DNA of 13,939 nt. It comes from Oscillospiraceae bacterium (GTDB lineage Bacteria > Bacillota > Clostridia > Oscillospirales > Ruminococcaceae). The number at the start of each line of letters is the position of its first letter. Within the stretch, counting starts at the first letter, position 1. The notes beneath the pieces were generated by a model, which searched no databases, was not told the DNA's origin, and worked only from the letters and a program-made list of their open reading frames with translations. Made by a program: the position numbers and the translations under genes. This document shows, one piece after another, positions 1-6,787 of this stretch. The stretch spans positions 1-13,939 of the forward strand of contig JAFUQL010000330.1 of the NCBI GenBank assembly GCA_017472375.1, in the 5' to 3' direction.

Positions 1-1
1 C

Positions 2-754
2 GCCGACCTGCCCTTTACCATGCAGAGCATCGCCAAGGCCTTCGCCCTCATTCTGGCACTGGAGAGCATCGGCACCGACGCGCTGTTTCAGCGGGTGGGG
101 GCGCACCCCAGCGAAGCCCCCTTCAACAGCCTGCCCGCCGTGATCGACGGCCGCTGTGTGCCCGCCAACCCCATGCTGAATGCCGGCTGCTTCGTCACGC
201 TGGACAGCATCCCCGGCGAGGAGGTCTTTCCCCGCTTTGAGGCCCGGGTGCGGACGCTGTGCGGCAGCGGAGCCATCGCACCGGACGAGGCGGTCTGCCG
301 CTCGGAATGGGCCACCTGCACCCGCAACCGGGAGATCCTTGCGGTGCTGCAGCAGGCGGGCGCCCTGCGCCGCAGCCCCGGGGAGATCCTGGAGCTGCAC
401 ATCCGCACCAGCGCCCTGCAGGTCACCGCCTGCGATCTGGCCTTTTTCGGGGCGGTACTGGGCAGCGGCGGGCTGGATCCCCGCAGCGGCCGCCGCCTGG
501 TGGACGCCGGGGTGGTGCGCATCGTCTGCACCATCCTGTTCCAGTGCGGCATGTACAACGCCAGCGGCCCCTTTGCCCTCTCGGTGGGGCTGCCCGCCAA
601 GAGCGGTGTAGGCGGCGGCATCGCCGCCGCAGGTCCCGGGCTGGGCATTGGCGTGTATGGGCCTGCGCTGGACGGCTGCGGCAACAGCGTGGGCGGACAG
701 AAGGTGCTGGAGCATCTCTCCCAGGCACTGAAGCTGCACCGGTTCGCCCTCTGA
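2..754 (+). CDS. glsA: Glutaminase (GlsA family), 5' end outside window
   Basis: Hydrolyses L-glutamine to glutamate and ammonia in the cytoplasm; serine-dependent beta-lactamase-like fold. The frame is open from base 2, reading ADLPFT before the first visible Met at 20, so that Met is internal and the true start lies upstream. Numbered from that Met: the QSIAK motif carries catalytic Ser3 and Lys6; NPMLNAG gives ligand Asn54; Glu96 and Asn103 lie seven residues apart as in the family; Tyr179 is in MYNASG; Val197 is in AKSGVGGG. These spacings fit the substrate-binding set I recall for E. coli YneH (S66, N117, E161, N168, Y192, Y244, V262). The exception is Tyr192, which is His127 here (codon 398-400). 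The C-terminus is complete, without a STAS or ankyrin extension. Family is secure; activity with the Tyr-to-His change is uncertain. Confidence 0.93.
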   Translation, partial: ADLPFTMQSIAKAFALILALESIGTDALFQRVGAHPSEAPFNSLPAVIDGRCVPANPMLNAGCFVTLDSIPGEEVFPRFEARVRTLCGSGAIAPDEAVCRSEWATCTRNREILAVLQQAGALRRSPGEILELHIRTSALQVTACDLAFFGAVLGSGGLDPRSGRRLVDAGVVRIVCTILFQCGMYNASGPFALSVGLPAKSGVGGGIAAAGPGLGIGVYGPALDGCGNSVGGQKVLEHLSQALKLHRFAL

Positions 755-777
755 CCCGGACAAAAAAGCGCATCCGA

Positions 778-815
778 CCGCTGCCCCGGCCGTGCCGGCG
801 CGGCGGTTTTGTATT
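778..815 (+). terminator. Rho-independent terminator after the glutaminase gene
   Basis: A 13-bp stem with two non-Watson-Crick positions (arms 778-790 and 794-806) and a 3-base loop is followed by TTTTGTATT. It lies 23 bases after the stop codon, and an A-run at 762-767 precedes it. Confidence 0.8.
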
Positions 816-1004
816 AGAATCTCTGTAAACAGAGGGGGGCTCCTGTGCGCGGCAGCACTTTTGCACACTGCATCTGCGCCGCGCTATAGAGGCAAAGAAA
901 ATCACGAGATCATGTGCTTTTCGCGTACGATATGCTATACTGTGGGTACGATAACACGGCCTGCCCTGCGCAGGCCCATCCCACAGCAAAGGAGCGAACG
1001 CCCC
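816..1004 (+). promoter_or_regulatory. brnQ promoter and leader region
   Basis: The non-coding stretch ahead of brnQ holds an extended -10 element, TGCTATACT (TG at 933-934, -10 hexamer 936-941), with no good -35 hexamer at 16-18 bp. The predicted transcript starts near 948. Its leader would contain a perfect 7-bp hairpin (arms 958-964 and 970-976) just before the ribosome site AAAGGAG at 988-994. A small hairpin (821-825 with 830-834) followed by a G-run lies further upstream and is of unknown meaning. I see no recognisable T-box or riboswitch core. Confidence 0.55.
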
Positions 1005-2303
1005 ATGAAGCTTACCACCCGAGACCGCCTGCTGATGGCGCTGACCGTATTTTCTCTGTTTTTCGGCGCGGGCAACCTGATCTTCCCGCCCTTTCTGGCC
1101 GCACAGGCCGGCCCTCACACCTGGCCCGCCATGGTGGGCTTCTGCCTGACCGCCATCGGCTGCCCGGTGCTGGGCGTGGTGGCGGTGGCCCGCTTCGGCA
1201 GCCTGGAAAAACTGGCCGGGCGGGTACACCCGGTCTTTGCCAGCGTGTTCATCCTACTCATCTACCTGTCCATCGGCCCGGGCCTGGCCATCCCCCGCAC
1301 TGCCAGCACCAGCTTTGAGATGCTGGCGCTGGCCTTCGCCGGACCGGACGCCCCGCTGGGGCTGCTGCAGGCGGGCTACAGCCTGCTGTTCTTTACCGTG
1401 GCCACCGTCATCGCCCTGAAGCCCGCCGCCCTCACCCAGCGGCTGGGCAAGGTGCTGTGCCCGACCCTGCTGTGCCTCATCGCGGTGCTGTTTGCGGCGG
1501 CGCTCACCGCGCCCCACAGCTATGGCCCCGTGACCGCCCAGGTCTACGCGTCCGCCGCCCCGCTGCAGGGCTTTCTGGACGGCTACCAGACCATGGACGC
1601 CATCGCGGCGCTGGTGTTCGGCGGGGTCATCGCCCTGAACCTGCGCGGGCTCGGAGTGGAGGACGACAAGGCCATGCTCACCGAGACCACCCGCGCGGGT
1701 CTGGGCGCCGGTGTGCTGCTGCTGGCGGTGTACTGTGCGCTGGCCCATGTGGGCGGCGTGTCCGGCGGGGCGTGGCCCGGTGCGGCCAACGGCGCTCAGG
1801 TGCTCACCAACATGGCGGGCGGCGTGTTCGGCCATGGAGGCATGGTGCTGCTGGCGGGCATCTTCGTGGTGGCCTGCCTGAACACCTGCATCGGCCTGCT
1901 GTCTAGCGTAGGCGGATGCTTCCACCGCCTTGTGCCCCGGGTGCCCTATCCGGCATGGGTGGGGCTGTTCGCCCTGCTCAGCATGGCCATCTCCAACGCG
2001 GGCCTGAACCAGATCCTCGCGCTGTCGGTGCCGGTGCTGAACCTGCTGTATCCCCCGGCCATCGTGCTGATCCTGCTGGCTTTTGTGCCCGGCAGCGCCG
2101 ACCGGCCTCTGCTGTGGCCCCTCGCGGGCTGGGTCACCACCGCTGTCAGCGCCCTGACCTGTGCCGGCCGTGCCGGCCTGCTGCCTGCTGCGCTCACCGG
2201 CCTGCTGGAGCATCTGCCCCTCTATTCCATGGATCTGGCCTGGCTGCTGCCTGCGGCCATCGCAGCGGCGGCGGGCTGGTGTGCCCGCCGTACCGCTGAA
2301 TAA
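1005..2303 (+). CDS. brnQ: Branched-chain amino acid transport system II carrier protein
   Basis: Inner-membrane symporter of the LIVCS/BrnQ family, importing leucine, isoleucine and valine with Na+ or H+. The 432-residue product has the usual family length (about 430-440) and about 12 hydrophobic segments. The family signature FSLFFGAGNLIFPP lies at the N-terminus, and a mid-protein GYQTMDAIAALVFGGVIALN segment is also typical. The frame is open further upstream, but the start at 1005 is chosen because AAAGGAG (988-994) lies 10 bases before it and the BrnQ N-terminal motif begins right after it. An extended -10 element lies upstream. The next gene follows after 23 bases, so the two are probably co-transcribed. 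Exact amino acid preference cannot be read from sequence. Confidence 0.93.
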   Translation: MKLTTRDRLLMALTVFSLFFGAGNLIFPPFLAAQAGPHTWPAMVGFCLTAIGCPVLGVVAVARFGSLEKLAGRVHPVFASVFILLIYLSIGPGLAIPRTASTSFEMLALAFAGPDAPLGLLQAGYSLLFFTVATVIALKPAALTQRLGKVLCPTLLCLIAVLFAAALTAPHSYGPVTAQVYASAAPLQGFLDGYQTMDAIAALVFGGVIALNLRGLGVEDDKAMLTETTRAGLGAGVLLLAVYCALAHVGGVSGGAWPGAANGAQVLTNMAGGVFGHGGMVLLAGIFVVACLNTCIGLLSSVGGCFHRLVPRVPYPAWVGLFALLSMAISNAGLNQILALSVPVLNLLYPPAIVLILLAFVPGSADRPLLWPLAGWVTTAVSALTCAGRAGLLPAALTGLLEHLPLYSMDLAWLLPAAIAAAAGWCARRTAE

Positions 2304-2326
2304 ACCATCCTCAAGGAGGTCTGCCC

Positions 2327-3040
2327 ATGCGCATCACCTATCTGGACCACTCCGGCTTCTGTGTGGAGCTGCCCCGCCACATCCTCGTGTTCGACTGGGT
2401 GAAGGGCGAGCTGCCCGCCGGCCTCGACCCCGCCCTGCCCATGGTGGTGTTCGCCAGCCATTTCCACGGCGACCACTTCACCTTTGAGCTGTTCCGCCGT
2501 CTGGCCGGGCGCCCCAATGTCCACTATGTGCTGGGCCGGGACATCAAAAAGCAGTGGTCGCGGGGCTATTTCGCCGCCCACGGGGTGGACAGCACACTCT
2601 ACGAGCAGCTGCACTTTATGGGCGCAGGCGAGACCCTCTGCCTGGAGGGGCTGACCGTGTCCACCCTGCGCAGCACCGACAGCGGTGTGGCCTTCATCGC
2701 GGAGGACGGCACCCGGCGGCTGTACCATGCGGGCGATCTGAACTGGTGGGTGTGGGCCGGGGAGACCCCGGAGTACAACCGGCAGATGACCGCGGATTTT
2801 CTGGCCGAGATGGCCAAACTGGACGGGCAGCGGTTCGATGCAGCCTTCCTGCCGCTGGACCCCCGCCAGGAGGCCGACTACGCCCGGGGCTTCGACTGCT
2901 TCATGCGCCGCACCGACACCGCGCAGGGCTGGCCCATGCACTTCTGGGAGGACGAGAGCGTGTTTGAGCGCCTCGCCGCCGACCCCTGCTCCGAGCCCTA
3001 CCGGGCCCGCATTGCCCCGGTAAGCCTGTACCACCGATAA
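2327..3040 (+). CDS. Metallo-beta-lactamase-fold hydrolase
   Basis: A 237-residue cytoplasmic protein of the MBL superfamily. The metal motif HFHGDH is at residues 45-50 (HxHxDH), with a further ligand-type motif HAGD at 134-137 and a late His at 205. The short N-terminal strand MRITYLDHSGF and the general size recall UlaG-like or generic MBL-fold hydrolases that act on small phosphoesters, lactones or RNA ends. The substrate is not identifiable. AAGGAGG at 2313-2319 sits 7 bases before the start. It is the second gene behind brnQ with no promoter seen in the 23-base gap, and a strong terminator follows. No signal peptide is seen. Confidence 0.85.
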   Translation: MRITYLDHSGFCVELPRHILVFDWVKGELPAGLDPALPMVVFASHFHGDHFTFELFRRLAGRPNVHYVLGRDIKKQWSRGYFAAHGVDSTLYEQLHFMGAGETLCLEGLTVSTLRSTDSGVAFIAEDGTRRLYHAGDLNWWVWAGETPEYNRQMTADFLAEMAKLDGQRFDAAFLPLDPRQEADYARGFDCFMRRTDTAQGWPMHFWEDESVFERLAADPCSEPYRARIAPVSLYHR

Positions 3041-3047
3041 ACAACAG

Positions 3048-3102
3048 CGCCGCCCCGCACCGTTCTGACCCGGTGCGGGGCGGCGTTTTGTATTGTTTTT
3101 TG
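3048..3102. terminator. Hairpin terminator between convergent genes
   Basis: A perfect 15-bp G+C-rich stem (3048-3062 with 3071-3085) and 8-base loop are followed on the + strand by TTTTGTATTGTTTTTT. This makes a strong terminator for the brnQ-MBL unit. Read on the minus strand it ends the large DUF3825 gene, but the T-run there is weak. Confidence 0.9.
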
Positions 3103-3110
3103 GTGCGGGG

Positions 3111-5525
3111 TCAGTCGTCGGCTTCCTCCTCGCCGGCCACATCGCGGATGCTCTCGTTGTTCAGCCAGTCCTTGTCCGGGCGGCAGACGAGGCGGGCATC
3201 CACATAGGCCATGTCCAGCGTGAGGATGGTGGCCCCCAGATACGCCCCGCTGGGCTGCCGTTCCACCACCAGCGCCACATCGTCCCGGCCGCTGCCGTTC
3301 AGATCCAGCGGCAGCATCAGGCTCATGCTGTTGTGGGTGGGGAAGTAAGCGGGCAGGGCGGTCTGGTAGTTCCAGCGCACCCGCTTGACGGCGCGCTCCA
3401 CGGCGGAGTTCAGCCGATCCACCAGGCGGTTGCGGGCCCGCTGGTTCGTCTCCAGATAGGAGCGCAGATCTTCAAAGCGATCATCCCGCTCGGCGGGGGC
3501 CGCTGCCTCCAGCCGGTCCAGCAGGCGCACGGCCTCCGGGCTCTCCAGCTCGCTGCGCAGCACGTCCACCGGCCAGCGGTGCAGGCGCTCCAGCACAATG
3601 TGGTTCTTGTCCATCTCCGGCAGCTTGCTGCAGTCGTACAGCAGATCCTCCGCCTTGAAGTAGCGGGCGGGCTGGGGCAGGCTGCTGAAGCAGCTCACGA
3701 TCTTCTTGCCCCAAAGGCCCTCGCCCTTGACGCAGAGATCCTGGAACCTCCAGCGCCAGCGGGGGTTTGCGGCGTTGGGCACGAACACCGCGTAGATGTC
3801 GTCGTAGGTGTCGTTCACAAGGCCGGTGTTGAAGACGGCCAGGCGGTCGCCCTCCGTCACCTTGCCCTCCAGCTGCAGCCGGTAGAAGGTGTAGCACAGA
3901 TAGCTTTTCAGCACCGGCTTGCGGTTGTTGTCCGCAAAGTCCCAGTTTTCCTTCAGGGCCATATCGGCCAAACGGTTCAGCAGCTCCTCCCAGCTGCCGA
4001 TGTAGGCCCAGCGCTCCAGCGCCTGACGGGGCGGGGCGGGGCTCACCCGCTTCAGCACCCACGGTGCGCCGTCCGCCCGCTGGTTGGGGACGATGAGCGC
4101 CTGCAGAGGCCGGCCGTGAGGGGTCTTCCACTGGTCCACCTGGAACAGATACCCGTCCTTCACCGGGCAGACCTGCCCCGCTGCGTGGGCGCGGGTGTAG
4201 CTGTCCCGCAGCATCTGCATCTCCTCAGGGGTGGGGCAGAGCCGCAGAGTCTTGTTTCTGAGATCCACATACGCGTCGTTCAGCAGGCAATACATGGCGT
4301 TGTACACCGCCTGCGGGATGAACACCTCCGCCTCGCTCAGGCTCTCGGGCAGTGCCAGGGGCACGTCCGGCGCAGGGGCGGGCTCCGGCCTGGGCGCGGG
4401 AACAGTTCCGGCCGGCTCGGCCGTGCGCTGCTTTCTCAGGGTGCCGATAAAGAGGCAGATGCCCTTGCCGGCCTCCCGGTTGTTGGGGCTGACCGCCTGG
4501 AACAGCGGCTCACCTGCCGGGGTGGAAAATCCGGTGGGGAAGTAATAGGAGTTCTCCTGATGGATGTTTCTGCGGGCGAAGCACAGGCGGCGGCCCAGGG
4601 CGTAGTTCTCCCGCAGGGTACGCCACTGCTCCGCGCTCAGGCGGGCCATCTCGTCGGCCGTACCGCCGCTGATGCCGCTCAGCAGGCTTTTCTGGGCATT
4701 GAGGGTGACGTACACCTGCGCCCCGTCGGCGGGCAGAGGTTCCAGCAGGGCCGGTTCCACCTGCGCAAACCCGTATTGCTCCATGCCCTCCCAGCCGGGG
4801 GCAGGAGAAGGGGCCTTGGGGGCGGGCGGAGTGTCCTTCGCCAGCAGAGCTTCGATCTCCGCGGCGGTGGGCAGCGCCGGGGCATCCTCATCCCAGCAGG
4901 GGTCGGGCATCAGGTAGATGCCCGCGCCCACGCCCAGGCCGCCGGGAAGCTGCACAGCGCAGCGGTCCATGGCGCCCAGCATCTGGCCCAGCTTCGCGTA
5001 GCCCAGTGCCTTAAAATCAAACTCAAACTTTTTCAGGGTGGCTCCCACGGCGGAGGTCAGCAGCCGCTCGCCCGCCGGGAAGCACTCGCGCAAAAAGGTG
5101 TACAGCATTTTCTGGGCGTTCACCGGCATTTTGGGGATCGCCGGGTCGCTGCCGTCGGCCATGGGCAGATGGCGGATGCCGCGCAGCACCCAGCGCTCCT
5201 CTCCATGTCCGGGGGCCTGCGGGCACACGGTCATGTACAGCAGCGTGCCCCAGGCGCTGGGAATGCGGGTCAGCAGGTCCCAATTGTCCGCACCTGCGGT
5301 GCTGGCGCGCACGGCATCGTGGAGCGCTGCATAGGCAACTTCCGCCAGGATGCGCTCCTCCAGCTCCTCCGGCCCCAGCTCCTCTTTCAGGCACTGCTTC
5401 ACCTGCTCGGCCACCGTTGCGGTGATGCGCACACCGCCCTCCAGCGATACGCGCCCCGCCTCCGTAAAGCCCCAGTGCAGCACCGCCTCCTGCCAGCTCT
5501 CGGCCGTTCCGGCTCTGTGTTCCAT
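3111..5525 (-). CDS. Multidomain protein: LOTUS/OST-HTH-like segment, duplicated repeat, DUF3825-type C-terminus
   Basis: An 804-residue soluble protein with no signal peptide or membrane segment. The ATG at 5525 is preferred over a TTG six codons upstream because GGAGG (5533-5537) lies 7 bases before it. Residues about 135-205 contain a segment with the helical pattern and FDFKALGYAKLGQML signature resembling LOTUS/OST-HTH RNA-binding domains. Residues 211-260 and 366-392 are Pro/Ala-rich linkers. Residues about 270-361 and 400-493 look like two copies of one module: each has an LR-x(2)-Y helix, then about 30 residues later TP-x-G-x-PL and PN-x-R. Residues about 505-790 match my memory of DUF3825, including VFNTGLV, FVPN, an ALVVE strand and ILTLDMAYVDARLVCRPDKDWL-like ending. 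The role is unknown; RNA binding or processing is inferred only from the LOTUS-like part. It lies 103 bases behind the AEC gene and may share its promoter. Confidence 0.85.
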   Translation of the reverse strand: MEHRAGTAESWQEAVLHWGFTEAGRVSLEGGVRITATVAEQVKQCLKEELGPEELEERILAEVAYAALHDAVRASTAGADNWDLLTRIPSAWGTLLYMTVCPQAPGHGEERWVLRGIRHLPMADGSDPAIPKMPVNAQKMLYTFLRECFPAGERLLTSAVGATLKKFEFDFKALGYAKLGQMLGAMDRCAVQLPGGLGVGAGIYLMPDPCWDEDAPALPTAAEIEALLAKDTPPAPKAPSPAPGWEGMEQYGFAQVEPALLEPLPADGAQVYVTLNAQKSLLSGISGGTADEMARLSAEQWRTLRENYALGRRLCFARRNIHQENSYYFPTGFSTPAGEPLFQAVSPNNREAGKGICLFIGTLRKQRTAEPAGTVPAPRPEPAPAPDVPLALPESLSEAEVFIPQAVYNAMYCLLNDAYVDLRNKTLRLCPTPEEMQMLRDSYTRAHAAGQVCPVKDGYLFQVDQWKTPHGRPLQALIVPNQRADGAPWVLKRVSPAPPRQALERWAYIGSWEELLNRLADMALKENWDFADNNRKPVLKSYLCYTFYRLQLEGKVTEGDRLAVFNTGLVNDTYDDIYAVFVPNAANPRWRWRFQDLCVKGEGLWGKKIVSCFSSLPQPARYFKAEDLLYDCSKLPEMDKNHIVLERLHRWPVDVLRSELESPEAVRLLDRLEAAAPAERDDRFEDLRSYLETNQRARNRLVDRLNSAVERAVKRVRWNYQTALPAYFPTHNSMSLMLPLDLNGSGRDDVALVVERQPSGAYLGATILTLDMAYVDARLVCRPDKDWLNNESIRDVAGEEEADD

Positions 5526-5628
5526 GTTTGCGCCTCCATTCAACGATCTCTTTGTTTCAAACGATCCCGCAGCATTCTGTATGTATCCTTCTCTTGCCGG
5601 CGGGCCAAATGTCTGCCGCGCTCCGCCT

Positions 5629-6537
5629 TTACAGGAACACCGTCAGGATGGGTACGGTGATCAGGCTGGCCAGGGTGGAGATAAACACGCACTTGGAGCC
5701 GAACTCTGCATCCGCCCCGTATTTGGCGGCCAGAATGGCGGTGGTGCTGCCGATGGGCATCCCTGTGAGCACCACCGAGACCCCCAGTGTCAGCGGATCC
5801 ACGGCCAGCGCCTTCAGCACGGCCAGCAGCGCAAAGGGCAGGGCGATCTGGCGCACTGCCGTCAGAAGGAACGCCTTCGGCTCCAGCACGCTGCGCACAT
5901 CCACATCCGCCAGGATCATGCCCACAATGGCCATGGCCAGAGGGGTGGTACAGCCGCCCAGCGCGGTCACCGACTTGTTCAGGAAGCCGGGCAGCGTCAG
6001 GCCGGTGAACATCTTGATGAGGCCCAGCTCCACCGCGATGATGCCCGGGTTCAGCAGCACATTCTTCACCCGCTGCTTCAGGGGTGCCTCGGTGAACAGG
6101 CTGATGCCCGCCGACCACATCAAAATGCGGGTGGGGATGATGGCAAGACTGCCCAGAAACAGCCCCTCCGCCCCGTAGGCGCTCTCGATCACCGGCAGCC
6201 CTGCAAAGCCCGCGTTGCTGACCAGCGTGCCGTACTGCAGGATGCAGCGCTCCCGGGGCTGCACCCAGTTGTAGGCGATACGCCCGATGAGCAGGGCAGC
6301 AGTAGCCACCACCGTGGCAATGAGCAGGGCCAGGGCGCCCTGCTTCATATCCTCGGCGGTCAGACCGGTCTGAAAGGAGTTGAAGATCATGCAGGGCAGG
6401 GCGATGTTGACGACGAACTCGGTGAAGGCCGGCCTTGCCTCTGCCTTCAGCAGCCCGGACTTGCGGCAGCCCCAGCCCACCAGCATATACACGAACAGCA
6501 CCGACTGGATGCCGGCCATTCGGACAAAATTTTCCAC
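5629..6537 (-). CDS. AEC-family (auxin efflux carrier-like) transporter
   Basis: A 302-residue integral membrane protein with about ten hydrophobic segments, the usual AEC length. Recognisable family features are the N-terminal FVVNIALPCMIF segment, the SNAGFAGLPVI segment (typical of bacterial AEC permeases of malate/auxin-carrier type) and a C-terminal GMPIGSTTAILAAKYG segment. Members export or exchange organic acids or similar small anions; the substrate here is unknown. The start is a GTG at 6537 with AGAAGGG (minus strand, 6546-6552) 8 bases upstream; an ATG at 6519 lacks such a site. A good minus-strand promoter lies at 6574-6602. The gene is divergent from the DUF3137-type gene and upstream of the large DUF3825 gene. 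Confidence 0.9.
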   Translation of the reverse strand: MENFVRMAGIQSVLFVYMLVGWGCRKSGLLKAEARPAFTEFVVNIALPCMIFNSFQTGLTAEDMKQGALALLIATVVATAALLIGRIAYNWVQPRERCILQYGTLVSNAGFAGLPVIESAYGAEGLFLGSLAIIPTRILMWSAGISLFTEAPLKQRVKNVLLNPGIIAVELGLIKMFTGLTLPGFLNKSVTALGGCTTPLAMAIVGMILADVDVRSVLEPKAFLLTAVRQIALPFALLAVLKALAVDPLTLGVSVVLTGMPIGSTTAILAAKYGADAEFGSKCVFISTLASLITVPILTVFL

Positions 6538-6573
6538 GCTTCGCGCCCTTCTTTCTCTCAGTTTCCTTTATCC

Positions 6574-6602
6574 ATTATGGGCGTTGGTCCTCAAAAAAGC
6601 AA
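6574..6602 (-). promoter_or_regulatory. Promoter of the AEC gene
   Basis: On the minus strand, TTGCTT (6597-6602) and CATAAT (6574-6579) are separated by 17 bp, a good sigma-A spacing, about 37 bases ahead of the GTG start. Confidence 0.6.
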
Positions 6603-6628
6603 GGCAGACGGCGGGCAGCGCCCAGCCC

Positions 6629-6667
6629 TTGCACAGATTGCACAAACGGTTTGTCGTTCTCTTGTGC
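6629..6667. promoter_or_regulatory. Candidate operator: direct repeat plus palindrome in the divergent region
   Basis: Two TTGCACA copies start 9 bases apart (6629 and 6638). They run into a perfect 13-base palindrome ACAAACGGTTTGT (6642-6654). GCACAA (6640-6645) is matched by TTGTGC (6662-6667). The cluster lies just upstream of the AEC -35 element and upstream of the opposite promoter, where an activator or repressor could act. Which protein binds, if any, is unknown. Confidence 0.4.
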
Positions 6668-6707
6668 GCTCCGCCAGTTTACTTTTCCGCTCTTTCTGTT
6701 ATATCGT

Positions 6708-6713
6708 TATATT
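6708..6713 (+). promoter_or_regulatory. Candidate -10 element for the DUF3137-type gene
   Basis: TATATT in an A/T-rich pocket (6699-6718) about 75 bases ahead of the start codon. No good -35 hexamer is seen at 16-18 bp, so this is tentative. Confidence 0.35.
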
Positions 6714-6787
6714 GTATGACCTGCCGGGCGGGCGGGGGGCCTGCCCCGATGCGCCGCCGCGCCCGGCCAAACGGAAAGGACCGCCCC

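Noticed and set aside
816..946. T-box or riboswitch ahead of brnQ
   Set aside because: No specifier-loop or T-box sequence and no known aptamer core is visible, and the predicted transcript leader is only about 57 bases.
792..1004. N-terminal extension of the brnQ frame
   Set aside because: The in-frame upstream part crosses the glutaminase terminator and the promoter, does not resemble BrnQ, and the ribosome site points to 1005.
1254..2213. A long minus-strand frame opposite brnQ
   Set aside because: The product is Gln/His/Gly/Arg-rich without hydrophobic or domain structure. BrnQ on the plus strand is unmistakable.
5526..5628. Possible separate promoter before the large DUF3825-type gene (TTGGCC, 17 bp, TACATA on the minus strand)
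   Set aside because: Both hexamers are weak matches, and the gap is short enough for co-transcription with the AEC gene; not annotated.
3093..5660. A long open frame (855 codons) on the plus strand opposite the DUF3825-type gene
   Set aside because: High G+C leaves the antisense frame free of stops. It is rich in His, Gln, Arg and Gly with no domain pattern, and has no ribosome site, while the minus-strand frame has domain motifs, a good ribosome site and a terminator.
6380..6787. N-terminal extension of the DUF3137-type frame back into the AEC gene
   Set aside because: It would overlap the divergent AEC gene and both promoters. The ribosome site and membrane-protein start lie at 6788.
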